Positions 16,848 to 26,871 are shown, counted from the stretch's first letter. The stretch: 34,968 nt of DNA from Arenicellales bacterium (GCA_029287915.1 JARFQE010000115.1:1-34968), one strand, 5' to 3'. Translations and numbers: made by a program. Notes: a model not told the origin generated them from the sequence alone.

Positions 16848-17378
16848 ATGATGGCAAAGAACAGAATTAATGACCCACTGGATATTATGGGGGTCGCCTA
16901 CGAAACCATGCTGGAGCGGAGTGCGAGCGAGTTTCACAAGCTGGAGAAGAAGACGGGGCCGGCACTTCATGCACTAATAGATAAAGCCAAAGATAAGGCT
17001 ATCGAACTTGAAGAACTTACTGAGGACGAAGCAGCTCATCTGGCTGAATATCTCAAGCGTGATCTGCTAGATGCAAACTTCTATCTGTCAGAGAAGAGCA
17101 AGGAGATAAAAGACTGGCTGGGTTTCGAGGACAGTCTGCTAGCGGCAGAGCTGAGGGATATGTTTTTACAGGCAGCTGATCCAACAACAGTTGAAATGAA
17201 TGAGCTAAAACTGGAGCTGGCAGCACGTTCTATCTATAAAACAGGAGAAGTGACTGGACCCGGTGCATTGATCTGTGATGATTGTGGTGAGGTACTGCAT
17301 TTCCACCGTGCGGGACGTATTCCGCCCTGTCCGAAATGTCATAAGACTACCTATCACAGACAGACATCGAAGAGTTAG
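16848..17378 (+). CDS. ybeL: YbeL-like zinc-ribbon protein (DUF1451)
   Basis: This is a 176-residue cytosolic protein with a charged helical N-terminal part (about residues 15-130, likely coiled coil) and a C-terminal zinc ribbon: two CxxC pairs in CDDCGEVLHFHRAG and PPCPKCHK (about residues 143-167). The layout and the YKTGEV(T)GPG(A)L(I)C approach to the ribbon match E. coli YbeL. The molecular function of the family is not known to me. ATG 16848 and 16851 are adjacent and CGGAG sits five to eight bases before them. It is convergent with the beta-CASP gene, with only seven bases between stops and no terminator. Confidence 0.85.
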   Translation: MMAKNRINDPLDIMGVAYETMLERSASEFHKLEKKTGPALHALIDKAKDKAIELEELTEDEAAHLAEYLKRDLLDANFYLSEKSKEIKDWLGFEDSLLAAELRDMFLQAADPTTVEMNELKLELAARSIYKTGEVTGPGALICDDCGEVLHFHRAGRIPPCPKCHKTTYHRQTSKS

Positions 17379-17385
17379 AAATAAG

Positions 17386-18777
17386 CTAAAGTTTAAAACG
17401 CTGATGTAGCTCGGGCATTACAACACTGGTATTTGACAACTGCGGGGCAAGTGCTTCCATTGCCTGCTCCTCACCATGAACAATGTAAGTGGTTGTTGAG
17501 CTACCCGTTTTCTGGTGCCAGTCCAGAAGACCCTGTTGGTCGGCATGTGCTGAAAAGCCGCCAATGGTGAAGATTCTTGCCCTGACAGTAATTTCCTCGC
17601 CGAAAATTTTCACTGTTTCGGCGCCATCAATTATTTTCCTGCCAAGTGTCCCATGAGCGGCAAAACCTACAAATATCACACTGGATTTGGAGCGCCCAAG
17701 ATTATATCGAAGGTGATGCACGACACGCCCGCCTGTACACATTCCTGATCCTGCCATAATAACGGCACCAGCCGAAACCTGGTTGATTGCCATCGATTCA
17801 GATGTCTCCCGAGTGAAATGCAATCCCGGGAGATAAAAAGGATCGTTGCCTTTCTTCAGTATCTCAGCTGAATCCTCGTCATAACACTCCGGGTGACGCC
17901 TGAATATTTCAGTTGCTGATATCGCCATTGGCGAGTCGAGAAAAACCGGCAGGTGCTTGTTTAGTGCGCCATTATTACATCCTTCGCGCAGGTAATAGAG
18001 TATTTCCTGAGTACGCTCCAGTGCAAATGTCGGGATGATGACATTACCACCACGGTCATGTGTGGAGTTGATTGCATCGTATAATTCTTCGATGGAAGGG
18101 GTCAGAGATTTGTGACTTCGGTCACCATATGTTGATTCCATGACGATTATATCAGCCCGTGGTGGATCAGAAGGATCTCTAAGAATGGCACGATCAGCGT
18201 AACCTAGATCACCTGAAAACAGGACACGTCGTTTGTTTTCATGTTCTTCCAGCTCAAGCAGGATGGAAGCTGATCCCAGTATGTGTCCTGCCTCAACGAA
18301 TGTTACACGAATACCCTGATCCAGCTGAATGGGATTATTATAAGCCGCCTTTCTGCCAAAAAAGTCAGTCGCATTTAATGCATCAAGTGTGGTGTATAAA
18401 GGTTGAATATCGGATGTGTCTTTTCCTTTTCGGCGGGCCTTTCGTCTTTTATAACGAGTGTCTTCCTCCTGCAGTCCAGCTGAGTCCAGCATAACAAGAC
18501 GAGCGAGTTCCCGCGTAGCAGCTGTGGTGATGATTTCACCCTTAAAACCACGTTTGACAAGCAGTGGTATGCGACCGCAGTGGTCCAGATGGGCATGGGT
18601 CAGTAACAGGTAATCAATGCTTCCCGGTTCAAAACCAAAATCGCCGGAATTCTCTACGGTAATTTCTTTTTGTCCCTGGTAAAGACCACAATCCACGAGT
18701 ATGCGTTTGCCAGCACACTCTACAAGATGACAGGAGCCAGTGACATCACGGTCAGCACCGTGAAATGATATATTCAT
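17386..18777 (-). CDS. Beta-CASP metallo-beta-lactamase RNase
   Basis: This is a metal-dependent RNase of the CPSF73/RNase-Z-like beta-CASP class, 463 residues. The zinc motif HAHLDH is at 61-66; further metal ligands are in EAGHILGS and FSGDLGY. Beta-CASP motifs follow: ESTYGDR, PTFALERTQE, AGSGMCTGGR and, at the C-terminal end, IGGFSAHADQ and YIVHGEEQAMEAL. Family members cleave or trim RNA in the cytosol; the target of the gammaproteobacterial type is not established. The ATG at 18777 overlaps the PP2C stop as ATGA and has GTGGAG upstream, so the two are translated together. It is the last gene of the long map-glnD-dap transcript. Confidence 0.93.
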   Translation of the reverse strand: MNISFHGADRDVTGSCHLVECAGKRILVDCGLYQGQKEITVENSGDFGFEPGSIDYLLLTHAHLDHCGRIPLLVKRGFKGEIITTAATRELARLVMLDSAGLQEEDTRYKRRKARRKGKDTSDIQPLYTTLDALNATDFFGRKAAYNNPIQLDQGIRVTFVEAGHILGSASILLELEEHENKRRVLFSGDLGYADRAILRDPSDPPRADIIVMESTYGDRSHKSLTPSIEELYDAINSTHDRGGNVIIPTFALERTQEILYYLREGCNNGALNKHLPVFLDSPMAISATEIFRRHPECYDEDSAEILKKGNDPFYLPGLHFTRETSESMAINQVSAGAVIMAGSGMCTGGRVVHHLRYNLGRSKSSVIFVGFAAHGTLGRKIIDGAETVKIFGEEITVRARIFTIGGFSAHADQQGLLDWHQKTGSSTTTYIVHGEEQAMEALAPQLSNTSVVMPELHQRFKL

Positions 18778-19628
18778 TGCTCCACGGGTGCTTCGCCCGT
18801 GTGATCTGTGTTGCTGGCTTTGATTGTAGAATTTGATTTTCTGGGTGGCAGAATCTTTACTACTACAACTGAAATATTGTCCGGGCCACCATTCTCGTTA
18901 GCCAGTTCCACAAGTTTATCAGCTGTTTTTTGCGGGCTTCCATCCTGGCTTAGTACATAACCTATGGTATTGTTACTGACGACCTCAGTCAATCCATCGG
19001 AGCAGAGGATAAAAACATCGCCAACCTGTGGGCAGCCGGTTGTGAAAGACGGATCGACTTCGCTATTACCCAGTGCCTGCAGCAACAGGCCTCTCTGTGA
19101 ATGATGTTTAGCATCTTCCTTATTGATTTTGCCTTGCTTAATCATACTCTGTATCCAGCTATGATCCTCTGAAAGCTGGGTGATTTTTCCATCTCGAAAT
19201 CGGTAACAGCGGGAGTCACCAATATTACCGATGACAAACCAGTTATTGCAGAAAAGTAGACATACAATAGTTGTTCCCATACCACTCTTGTTATTATCAT
19301 TGCTGGATTCCTGTAAAATTCTGCGGTTCGCCAGCTGTATGGATTTTTCCATCAGGTCCTGCAGGGGTTCTGCAGTTGAAAATGCGTTTTCAGTACTACC
19401 TTCGATACGAACACCAGCATTGATGAACTGGCTGGTGACATCGATAGCTATTTGACTGGCAACTTCGCCTGCATTATGTCCTCCCATACCATCAGCAACG
19501 ATAGCCAGACAGTGCTGGTTATCAACAAAAATACTATCCTCATTGGCATCACGGTGTTGTCCGGTATCAGTGACCCCGGCCATCCTGATTCGAATGTGAT
19601 GTGGGTGACAGGGATTAGTTCGGCTCAT
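18774..19628 (-). CDS. PP2C-family serine/threonine phosphatase
   Basis: This is a metal-dependent (Mn/Mg) protein phosphatase of 284 residues with all PP2C motifs: HRDANEDS at 25-32, [13 protein letters not shown] at 46-58, [15 protein letters not shown] and DNISVVVV. No membrane segment or sensor domain is present, so it is a soluble stand-alone catalytic unit like Stp/PrpC. Such phosphatases normally oppose a Hanks-type kinase; none is encoded in this window. Its ATG overlaps the dapE stop as ATGA, and its own stop overlaps the RNase start the same way. It has no separate ribosome site, so it should be made in step with DapE. Confidence 0.95.
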   Translation of the reverse strand: MSRTNPCHPHHIRIRMAGVTDTGQHRDANEDSIFVDNQHCLAIVADGMGGHNAGEVASQIAIDVTSQFINAGVRIEGSTENAFSTAEPLQDLMEKSIQLANRRILQESSNDNNKSGMGTTIVCLLFCNNWFVIGNIGDSRCYRFRDGKITQLSEDHSWIQSMIKQGKINKEDAKHHSQRGLLLQALGNSEVDPSFTTGCPQVGDVFILCSDGLTEVVSNNTIGYVLSQDGSPQKTADKLVELANENGGPDNISVVVVKILPPRKSNSTIKASNTDHTGEAPVEQ

Positions 19629-20770
19629 GCTGTATCTGGTGTGTTCATAATTAATTCAAGTATGCGCTGATATGTTTGTGATAATCGCTCCGGATCTGAC
19701 AGCATAACATGCTCATCAATCTGGTGAATACTGGCATTACAGGGGCCGAGTTCAACCACTTCAGCTCCAGTAGGGGCAATAAACCGGCCATCAGAGGTGC
19801 CACCAGAAGTTGAAAGCTCTGGTGAGATTCCTAATATCTCAATACATGCTTGACTAACAGCATCAACCAGAGCGCCTTTTTCGGTCAAAAAAGGCTTACC
19901 AGACAGGCGCCACTCAATCGAGTAATTTAGCTCATGTTTTTTAAAAATCGCGAGAACACGGTCTTTTATCTGCTGTTCATTCAATTCAGATGAGAAGCGG
20001 AAGTTAAATTTAAGTTCGACATTAGCTGGTATGACGTTTTCCGCACCGGTGCCCGACGTAATATTTGAAATCTGGAAGCTTGTCGGCGGGAAAAATTCAT
20101 TGCCCTGGTCCCACTCTATATTTACAAGTTCATTTAATGCAGGCAGTGCACGATGGAAAGGGTTGTCAGCCAGGTGCGGATAAGCGACATGCCCCTGTTT
20201 GCCATGAATAGTCAGGTAGCCATTGAGTGATCCACGCCTGCCCACTTTAACCGTGTCACCTAGCTGCTCGACAGATGAGGGTTCACCTACAATGCAAAAA
20301 TCAATCCTGGTCGACTGTTGATTCAGCCACTGCATTACTTTAGCTGTACCATTGATACATGGACCCTCTTCATCCGATGTAATCAGCAGGCCGATAGTCC
20401 CCGGGTGATCTGGATACTGTTGAACAAAATGTTCTACTGAAGTGACAAATGCAGCGATCGATGTTTTCATGTCGGCACTGCCACGTCCGAATAACTTGCC
20501 GTTTCGTTGTGTCGGTTCAAACGGTGGGCTCGTCCAGTCGCTTTCAGGCCCGCTAGGTACAACATCGGTGTGGCCGGCAAAGACAAAAAGCGGTCCACTG
20601 GAACCATGGGTAGCCCACAGATTATCAACATCTTCAAAGCGCAGATGCTGACACTCAAATCCTGTAGTCTGCAACCGTTCACAGATAAGATTCTGACAAC
20701 CCTGATCATCAGGAGTAACGGATGGTCGTCTTATCAGTTCGAGGGTTAGCTCAAGAGTATCTTTAGTCAT
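19625..20770 (-). CDS. dapE: Succinyl-diaminopimelate desuccinylase
   Basis: This cytosolic zinc hydrolase releases succinate from N-succinyl-LL-diaminopimelate in lysine and peptidoglycan precursor synthesis. It has 381 residues, the usual length. The metal and catalytic residues are His67 and Asp69 (AGHTDVVPSG), Asp100 (GRGSADMK), and Glu134/Glu135 (TSDEEGPCINGT). The C-terminal GGTSDGRF and VELGP motifs are also seen. The ATG at 20770 lies 15 bp after the yffB stop with GGTGA upstream. The same yffB-dapE order is known in E. coli. Confidence 0.97.
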   Translation of the reverse strand: MTKDTLELTLELIRRPSVTPDDQGCQNLICERLQTTGFECQHLRFEDVDNLWATHGSSGPLFVFAGHTDVVPSGPESDWTSPPFEPTQRNGKLFGRGSADMKTSIAAFVTSVEHFVQQYPDHPGTIGLLITSDEEGPCINGTAKVMQWLNQQSTRIDFCIVGEPSSVEQLGDTVKVGRRGSLNGYLTIHGKQGHVAYPHLADNPFHRALPALNELVNIEWDQGNEFFPPTSFQISNITSGTGAENVIPANVELKFNFRFSSELNEQQIKDRVLAIFKKHELNYSIEWRLSGKPFLTEKGALVDAVSQACIEILGISPELSTSGGTSDGRFIAPTGAEVVELGPCNASIHQIDEHVMLSDPERLSQTYQRILELIMNTPDTA

Positions 20771-20785
20771 TCACCGGTACTTGTG

Positions 20786-21142
20786 TCAGGGCTTTAGCAA
20801 TTTGGCATATCGTTCTGCACTAAAGCCGATTTCTATGGCAGTACCCAGATGCAGTACAGGCCTTTTGATGAGTGTGGGGTGCCGCATCATCAGTGTCATC
20901 GCCCGGGCTTCATCAAGGTCAACGCGGTCTTCATCATCAAGTCCGCGCCAGGTTGCGCTACGCTTGTTCAGAAGATCTGTCCAGTCAACTATTTCCAGCC
21001 ACTGCCCCAATGTATGTCGTACAAACTGATCGGACCTGAGGTCGAGAAAGTTATAGTCAATTTTATTATCATCCAGCCAGCGTTTTGCTGATTTTACGCT
21101 ATCACAGTTTTTGATACCTGCGAGGGTGATAGGAGGTGTCAT
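20786..21142 (-). CDS. yffB: ArsC/Spx-fold reductase, YffB type
   Basis: This is a thioredoxin-fold protein of the ArsC family, 118 residues. The single N-terminal cysteine is Cys13 in GIKNCDSVKSAKRWL, the YffB form. Arg in LIKRPVLHLG is the conserved loop residue. YffB is reported to behave as a glutathione-dependent thiol reductase; arsenate reduction is not expected from context, because no ars genes are present. It lies between dapD (60 bp upstream, AT-rich) and dapE (15 bp downstream), a conserved position. Confidence 0.92.
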   Translation of the reverse strand: MTPPITLAGIKNCDSVKSAKRWLDDNKIDYNFLDLRSDQFVRHTLGQWLEIVDWTDLLNKRSATWRGLDDEDRVDLDEARAMTLMMRHPTLIKRPVLHLGTAIEIGFSAERYAKLLKP

Positions 21143-21202
21143 GCCTTTTACTAGTTATTAATTATTAAGTATTAAATATTATCTGACTGATGCCGATGTT
21201 TA

Positions 21203-22024
21203 TCAGGCTTCGCGCAATAACTCATTGATGCCCACTTTACTGCGAGTTTTCTCATCGACTTGCTTGACAATAATAGCGCAGTTGAGGTTATAACTACCAT
21301 CTTTTGATGGTAATGAACCCGGTACAACTACTGAATATGGTGGCACGCGACCATATGTGGATTTACCCGTTTCACGATTGTAAATCTTGGTGCTCTGGCT
21401 AATAAATACCCCCATTGCCAGTACTGCACCTTCCTCCACGACTACGCCTTCCACAACCTCCGAACGTGCACCAATAAAGCAGTTGTCTTCTATGATAGTT
21501 GGTGCTGCCTGTAGAGGTTCCAGGACACCGCCAATTCCTACACCACCACTAAGATGGACGTTTTTGCCAATCTGTGCACAGGATCCAACCGTTGACCACG
21601 TATCTACCATGGTCCCTTCATCAACATAGGCACCAATATTTACATAACTGGGCATCAGCACAGCATTGGGAGCAATGTAGGATCCACGACGTGCGGTAGC
21701 CGGTGGCACAACCCTGAAACCGCCCTGGCGGAAATCACGTGAATTGTAGTCGCTGAATTTAGATGGGATCTTGTCGAAATAATTAGTGAACCCCCCTTTG
21801 ATAAAGCTATTGTCTTCAATACGGAAATACAGTAGCACAGCTTTTTTCAGCCAGTCATTGACAACCCAGTCGCCATCCTTTTTCTCAGCAACTCGTGCCT
21901 CACCTGTATCCAGCAGTTCGATGGCACTGTACACCGCATCCTTTACGTGGCTTGCAGCGGTGCGTGGGGTAATCTCGGCTCGATGTTCAAAGGCCTCATT
22001 GATCTGGTTTTTCAGCTCTTGCAT
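21203..22024 (-). CDS. dapD: Tetrahydrodipicolinate N-succinyltransferase
   Basis: DapD transfers succinate from succinyl-CoA to tetrahydrodipicolinate, committing it to the succinylase branch of DAP synthesis. It has 273 residues, the family length, and is a trimer with a left-handed beta-helix. Hexapeptide repeats run from about 125 to 215 ([56 protein letters not shown]). The C-terminal substrate-binding region is normal. The ATG at 22024 has a strong GAGGAA site about six bases upstream and lies 33 bp behind dapC. Confidence 0.97.
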   Translation of the reverse strand: MQELKNQINEAFEHRAEITPRTAASHVKDAVYSAIELLDTGEARVAEKKDGDWVVNDWLKKAVLLYFRIEDNSFIKGGFTNYFDKIPSKFSDYNSRDFRQGGFRVVPPATARRGSYIAPNAVLMPSYVNIGAYVDEGTMVDTWSTVGSCAQIGKNVHLSGGVGIGGVLEPLQAAPTIIEDNCFIGARSEVVEGVVVEEGAVLAMGVFISQSTKIYNRETGKSTYGRVPPYSVVVPGSLPSKDGSYNLNCAIIVKQVDEKTRSKVGINELLREA

Positions 22025-22057
22025 TGTTATTCCTCGGGTAAAATCAGTTTCAAGTTT

Positions 22058-23269
22058 TTAACAGTCATAGGTTCTTGTAACAAAATGACGAATTCGTTCA
22101 GCTGCCTCTATACATTCCTGTAGTTCTGCCACCAGCGCTATGCGTACCCGATTTTCTCCGGGGTTGCCATTAATTGTATCGCGTGCAAGATAGGTTCCAG
22201 GCAGGGTCACTATGTTTTCATGCAGAAATAGATCGCGGCTGAAATCCTCTGCATTGACCGGAGTTTCCGGCCACAGGTAGAAACCGGCGGCAGGATTATT
22301 CAATTTCAGTACATCCTCTAATATATCAACAACAGCGGCGAATTTATCACGATAGACGGCTCGATTTTGAACAACATGTTCATCATCATCCCATGCCACC
22401 ATCGAAATGGCCTGTGTGAGTCGGTTAGGGACGCAGCCATGATAGGTTCTATATTTAAAATAGGCGTCAATAATCCTGTGGTCTCCTGCGACAAAACCTG
22501 AGCGTAGTCCCGGCAGATTAGATCGCTTGGAAAGGCTATGAAAGACAATGCAGCGCTCGAATTGGGTTCTTCCCTGTTGCGTTGCTACCTGTAGCAGGCC
22601 AACGGGTGGTTTATCTTCATCGCTATAAATTTCACTATAACATTCGTCTGCGGCAACAATGAAGTCATAGCGATCAGCAAGTTCCAGCGCCTGGGTGTAT
22701 ATATCAGCAGGAATGACGGAACCTGTTGGATTATCTGGAGAGCAGAGAATTAGCAGTTGGGTATCCTGCCATGTAGTTACAGGCACACTGTCTAGTTGTG
22801 GCAGCCAGTAATTTCCCTCGGTGCTGTTGAGGAAATAGGGTGTTGCTCCCGCCATGATAGTTGCCCCTTCATAGATCTGATAGAAAGGGTTGGGCATGAT
22901 GACGCGCGCAGGATTATGATTATTACGATCGATGGATGCCTGGATAAATGAAAAAATAGCTTCACGGCTTCCACTGACTGGCAGCACGTTAGTTGCAGGA
23001 TCTAGAAGCTCTCCATTAATATTAAAGCGGCGGCTCAGCCATTTACATATCGATTCTCTGAGGTTCTCTTCACCACGAGTGCCGGGATAACCTGCCAGCA
23101 AGTGACCGCCATCAGCAAGTATTTCGTGGATAAACGAAGGCGGTTTATGTTTCGGTTCGCCTAGTGAAAGTATGATGCGTTTTTTGTCTGCGGCTGGTTC
23201 AAACCCGGCCAGTAGCTGATTCAGTCGTTGAAAGGGATACTCTTTCAGTTTATCCAGTCGGGAATTCAT
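22058..23269 (-). CDS. dapC: Succinyldiaminopimelate transaminase DapC
   Basis: This PLP-dependent class I aminotransferase converts N-succinyl-2-amino-6-ketopimelate to N-succinyl-LL-DAP. It has 403 residues from the chosen ATG, matching DapC of Pseudomonas type (MNSRLDKLKEYPFQRLNQLLAG). PLP motifs are SGSREAIFSF, the CSPDNPTGSV loop, AADECYSE with the cofactor Asp, and the Schiff-base lysine in HSLSKRSNLPGLRSGF. The open frame reaches back to 23437, inside glnD, but that extension has no family likeness. The ribosome site is weak. It lies 70 bp behind glnD and completes the dapC-dapD-dapE set. Confidence 0.94.
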   Translation of the reverse strand: MNSRLDKLKEYPFQRLNQLLAGFEPAADKKRIILSLGEPKHKPPSFIHEILADGGHLLAGYPGTRGEENLRESICKWLSRRFNINGELLDPATNVLPVSGSREAIFSFIQASIDRNNHNPARVIMPNPFYQIYEGATIMAGATPYFLNSTEGNYWLPQLDSVPVTTWQDTQLLILCSPDNPTGSVIPADIYTQALELADRYDFIVAADECYSEIYSDEDKPPVGLLQVATQQGRTQFERCIVFHSLSKRSNLPGLRSGFVAGDHRIIDAYFKYRTYHGCVPNRLTQAISMVAWDDDEHVVQNRAVYRDKFAAVVDILEDVLKLNNPAAGFYLWPETPVNAEDFSRDLFLHENIVTLPGTYLARDTINGNPGENRVRIALVAELQECIEAAERIRHFVTRTYDC

Positions 23270-23339
23270 TCTATCAGGGCTATTTTTCTTTTCTTTTTTA
23301 CTATGCTGGATAGCTATCCAGCTTGAGTCGAGTCTGTTT

Positions 23340-26054
23340 TCAGAATACTGTTTCAATCCCAGAACTCTCGTTACAGGTAGTCTCCGGGGAATCAATTCTG
23401 TTAATGATATTGTGCCTGATTCTTTGCTGTTGTTCACTGCCTGTTATTGGCTTGTTGCCGAGATCGGTGACAATAAAGATATCCTCGATTCGTGCGCCGA
23501 AAGTCGCCACCTTGGCATTATGCAGTTTGATATCACATTTATCGAATACTTCTGCTATCTGGTATAAAAGCCCCGGTCTATCCTGGGCAATAACCTCGAT
23601 GACGGTTAGCTGCCCCTGTCGTGCTGCTGAGAAGTTGACCTCAGTAGGGATTGGGAACTGTTGCAAGGCCCTTGGTATATGTGTTTTCAGAGGATCTCGA
23701 CCCTTACGTGGCGACAGTAATTGCTCAATCAGGGTTTCTCTTATCGCTTCCTGCTCTGCATTGACACTGATAGCCTTATCGTTCTGATCCAGCACAAGAT
23801 AGTTATGCAGGGCAAAACCCAATTTTGTTGTATGCAGGCGAGCGTCAACTATGTTCAGGTTCAGGTTATCGAACCCTGCTGTAGTTATTACCAGCAAATT
23901 TGGCAGGTCAGGAGTGAAGACCATTATTTCAGTGCTACCAGATTCTCTGGCATAACGTACAGCGACAACTGGAAGATCGAGGGCGCCGACACCGGACAGT
24001 GTTTTCATATGCCACAATAATGTGTCGAATTGATAGCGCAGGAAATAATCACAATCAACGAATAGTGACCAGTAGCGTTGAAAGACTTCAGCCGACAGAT
24101 GTGCAGGAACCAATTGACTGAAAAGCTCCTGCTGCAGATTGGCAAGACGCTCCTCGTCATGCTCATTGTCAGGTATTCCCCGTCTCAGGTACCTGGATGT
24201 TGCATCATAAAGCTGTAGTAAAAGTTTGTTTTTCCAGTCATTCCAGACGTCTGGGCTGGTGCCACGCATGTCTGCCATGGTTAACAGGTATAGATTGTCC
24301 AGCCGCTCTTGATTACCCACCAAACGGCTAAATTCTTCAATAACATCTGGGTCTGAGATGTCTTTTTTCTGAGTCGTCCAGGACATGATCAGGTGATTCA
24401 GGACCAGCCAGGCAACAAGATTCGTGTCATAGTCACTGAGGTCATGATGCCTGCAGAAGCTGATACTGATCTTTTTGCCTTTTTCAGAATGATTTCCTCC
24501 GCGCCCTTTGGCGATATCATGTAACAGGGCAGCGAGGTACAATCGTTCGGGTTTGAATAGACTGGTCATCAGTTTACTGGCAAGCGGGTGTTCATCGCGA
24601 AATTCAGGTACTGTTAGTCTGCGCAGGTTTCTGATTACAAAAAGAGTATGGACATCAACAGTGTAGATGTGAAACAAATCATGCTGCATCAGACCAACGA
24701 TATGCCCAAAGGCTGGAAAATAGGCGCCCAGCACACCATATTCATTCATTTTTCGCATGATATGTGTCAACCCTGATCCATTGCGAAATATTTCGATAAA
24801 CAGGCTGCGGCAGGCTATATCCTGGCGAAAATCACGGTTGATCAACGAAATTGAGTCATGAATCGTGCGGATAGTGTTGGCTCTGATTCCTTTCAGGTCT
24901 GGCATGTCCTGTAGTATGTGGAACACTTCAAGCAAGGCAAATGGCTGTCGTTTAAAGACATCGTTATCAATCACATCCAGGTAGCCATTGATAGCATTGA
25001 ATCGACGATTAATTTGCACTGATGTGTGGTCTTGCTCGGAAAGGAAGGATTCTTCAAAATGCTGCAAAAGAATGTCATTTAGCAGTCCAAGCTCTTTGAC
25101 GGTTCGGTAATATCGCTTCATCAGCTGTTCCACCGCCAGTGTGCCAGGTTTGTCAGAGAATCCGAATTCAGCTGCCAGTACACGCTGGTGCTCGAACAAC
25201 AGGCGGTCTTCCCGGCGACCGGTCAAAAAGTGTAAGCCATTGCGCAGCCTCCAGAGAAAATTCCGGCAGCGGATCAGTGTCTGATATTCATCTTTTGTCA
25301 GGAAATTATGCAGCACCAGCTCATCTAGTGATGCCGCATTGAAATATCGCATTGTGACCCAGGAAATCATATGCAGATCACGTAGTCCACCTGGGCTTTC
25401 CTTGATATTTGGTTCAAGCTTGTATGCTGTCTCACCAAAGCGAAGGTATCTTTCCTGCTGCTCTACCAGTTTGGCGTGAAAGTAATCATCAGCCGGCCAG
25501 ATACGGTCAGGTGCTATAGCCGTCTGCATTCGCTGAAAAAGTTCACTAGACCCTTTCAGCAGGCGTGTTTCCATCAGATTGGTTACTACGGTCAGGTCTG
25601 CTGCTTCTTCACTGCATTCGGCGACTGTACGTACGCTGTGACCAATATCAAGACCGATATCCCACAGGATATGCAGAAACTGTTTTCCTGTTTCGATGAA
25701 TGAATCTTTAGATTCTTCATCGACAAGTATCATCAGGTCGATGTCAGAATAGGGATGAAGTTCTTTTCTTCCATATCCCCCGACAGCTACCAGACTGCAA
25801 CAACCAGATTTTGGATCCTGTTGCTGGACAAAGTTCCAGATGCATATCAGTAACTGATCAATGAACCATGTCCAAAGGTTGATTATATTTGTACTAGAGG
25901 CTCCTGCAGACTGGGCTTGATGAAGAATCTCCCTGGTATCCTGCAGTATTTTTTTAATTTCCGTGTGTGGCTGTAACTGCTCATTAAGGATGTTTGCTAT
26001 CTCTGAGGTAGCAGTGAGGTCTTTACGAGTAAGACTGACAGTTCTTTTTTTCAT
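23340..26054 (-). CDS. glnD: P-II uridylyltransferase / uridylyl-removing enzyme
   Basis: GlnD reads glutamine and adds UMP to, or removes it from, Tyr51 of P-II. It has 904 residues, normal for the family. Domains in order: nucleotidyltransferase with GGYGRKELHPYSDID at 92-106; P-II-UTase domain with KESPGGLRDLH near 218-228; HD hydrolase domain with His512-Asp513 (ALLHDIAKGRGG); and two C-terminal ACT domains that sense glutamine (about 715-795, and from 822, TVIEVIAQDRPGLLYQIAEV). The ATG at 26054 is preferred to TTG 26060. It follows map by 11 bp. Its likely targets, both P-II genes, are in this window. Confidence 0.97.
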   Translation of the reverse strand: MKKRTVSLTRKDLTATSEIANILNEQLQPHTEIKKILQDTREILHQAQSAGASSTNIINLWTWFIDQLLICIWNFVQQQDPKSGCCSLVAVGGYGRKELHPYSDIDLMILVDEESKDSFIETGKQFLHILWDIGLDIGHSVRTVAECSEEAADLTVVTNLMETRLLKGSSELFQRMQTAIAPDRIWPADDYFHAKLVEQQERYLRFGETAYKLEPNIKESPGGLRDLHMISWVTMRYFNAASLDELVLHNFLTKDEYQTLIRCRNFLWRLRNGLHFLTGRREDRLLFEHQRVLAAEFGFSDKPGTLAVEQLMKRYYRTVKELGLLNDILLQHFEESFLSEQDHTSVQINRRFNAINGYLDVIDNDVFKRQPFALLEVFHILQDMPDLKGIRANTIRTIHDSISLINRDFRQDIACRSLFIEIFRNGSGLTHIMRKMNEYGVLGAYFPAFGHIVGLMQHDLFHIYTVDVHTLFVIRNLRRLTVPEFRDEHPLASKLMTSLFKPERLYLAALLHDIAKGRGGNHSEKGKKISISFCRHHDLSDYDTNLVAWLVLNHLIMSWTTQKKDISDPDVIEEFSRLVGNQERLDNLYLLTMADMRGTSPDVWNDWKNKLLLQLYDATSRYLRRGIPDNEHDEERLANLQQELFSQLVPAHLSAEVFQRYWSLFVDCDYFLRYQFDTLLWHMKTLSGVGALDLPVVAVRYARESGSTEIMVFTPDLPNLLVITTAGFDNLNLNIVDARLHTTKLGFALHNYLVLDQNDKAISVNAEQEAIRETLIEQLLSPRKGRDPLKTHIPRALQQFPIPTEVNFSAARQGQLTVIEVIAQDRPGLLYQIAEVFDKCDIKLHNAKVATFGARIEDIFIVTDLGNKPITGSEQQQRIRHNIINRIDSPETTCNESSGIETVF

Positions 26055-26065
26055 GAGCAATTGGC

Positions 26066-26833
26066 CTAAACATTTTCACCTTCCCGTAAAGTAAGGATTT
26101 CATGGCCATCTGCAGTCACCAGGATGGTATGTTCCCACTGTGCAGAAAGCTTATGGTCACGAGTTACTACAGTCCATCCATCAGGCAGCAGTTTTACTTC
26201 CTTCTTGCCGGCATTGATCATCGGTTCAATAGTAAATGTCATGCCTTCCTGTAAGGTGACACCGGTAGCCGGTTTACCATAATGTAGAACCTGAGGCTCT
26301 TCATGGAAATCACGCCCTATGCCATGGCCACAGTACTCTCTAACAACAGAAAAGTAATTTTTTTCGGCATGAGCCTGGATGGCATGACCGATATCACCCA
26401 GCTGGACTCCCGGCTTAACAATTTCAATACCCTTCAGCATACACTGGCGGCTGATTTGAATGAGTCGGCTGGCAAGCGTAGAGGGCTTGCCTACGGTAAA
26501 CATCTTGCTAGTGTCGCCGTGATAACCATCCTTGATGACAGTAATGTCAATATTGATGATATCGCCTTTTTTCAGCTTTCGATCACCAGGAATGCCGTGG
26601 CATACCTGATAGTTTAGCGAGGTGCAGATTGACTTGGGAAAGCCGCGGTAGTTTAACGGGGCAGGGATGGCATCAAGCTCATCTACAATATATTTGTGGC
26701 AGATTGCATCGAGCTCACCTGTACTTATTCCCTCTTTGACATGAGGCTCTATCATCTCAAGAACCTGGGCCGCAAGACGACCCGCTAAGCGCATTTTATT
26801 TATTTCATCTACTGTCTTGATTGAAATGCTCAT
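26066..26833 (-). CDS. map: Methionine aminopeptidase type I
   Basis: Map removes the initiator methionine from nascent proteins. It has 255 residues, the type Ia length without N-terminal extension. The five metal ligands are in NIDITV (Asp96), HGDTSK (Asp107), GHGIGRDFHEEP (His), FTIEPM (Glu) and QWEHTI (Glu), and His79 (VCHGIP) is the catalytic histidine. The ATG at 26833 has only a weak ribosome site. It heads the minus-strand glnD-dap transcript and is divergent from rpsB, the usual gammaproteobacterial arrangement. Confidence 0.97.
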   Translation of the reverse strand: MSISIKTVDEINKMRLAGRLAAQVLEMIEPHVKEGISTGELDAICHKYIVDELDAIPAPLNYRGFPKSICTSLNYQVCHGIPGDRKLKKGDIINIDITVIKDGYHGDTSKMFTVGKPSTLASRLIQISRQCMLKGIEIVKPGVQLGDIGHAIQAHAEKNYFSVVREYCGHGIGRDFHEEPQVLHYGKPATGVTLQEGMTFTIEPMINAGKKEVKLLPDGWTVVTRDHKLSAQWEHTILVTADGHEILTLREGENV

Positions 26834-26865
26834 CTATTAACTCGTGAAGTTCTCTTTAACATAAC

Positions 26866-26871
26866 ATTATA
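26866..26871 (-). promoter_or_regulatory. Probable -10 box for map-glnD-dap
   Basis: TATAAT lies on the minus strand 32 bp before the map ATG, predicting a leader of about 25 nt. The -35 region at 16-18 bp is a poor match, so this is a moderate call. Confidence 0.45.

Noticed and set aside
23270-23437. 56-residue N-terminal extension of dapC
   Set aside because: It runs inside the end of glnD, is basic and low-complexity, and is absent from known DapC proteins.
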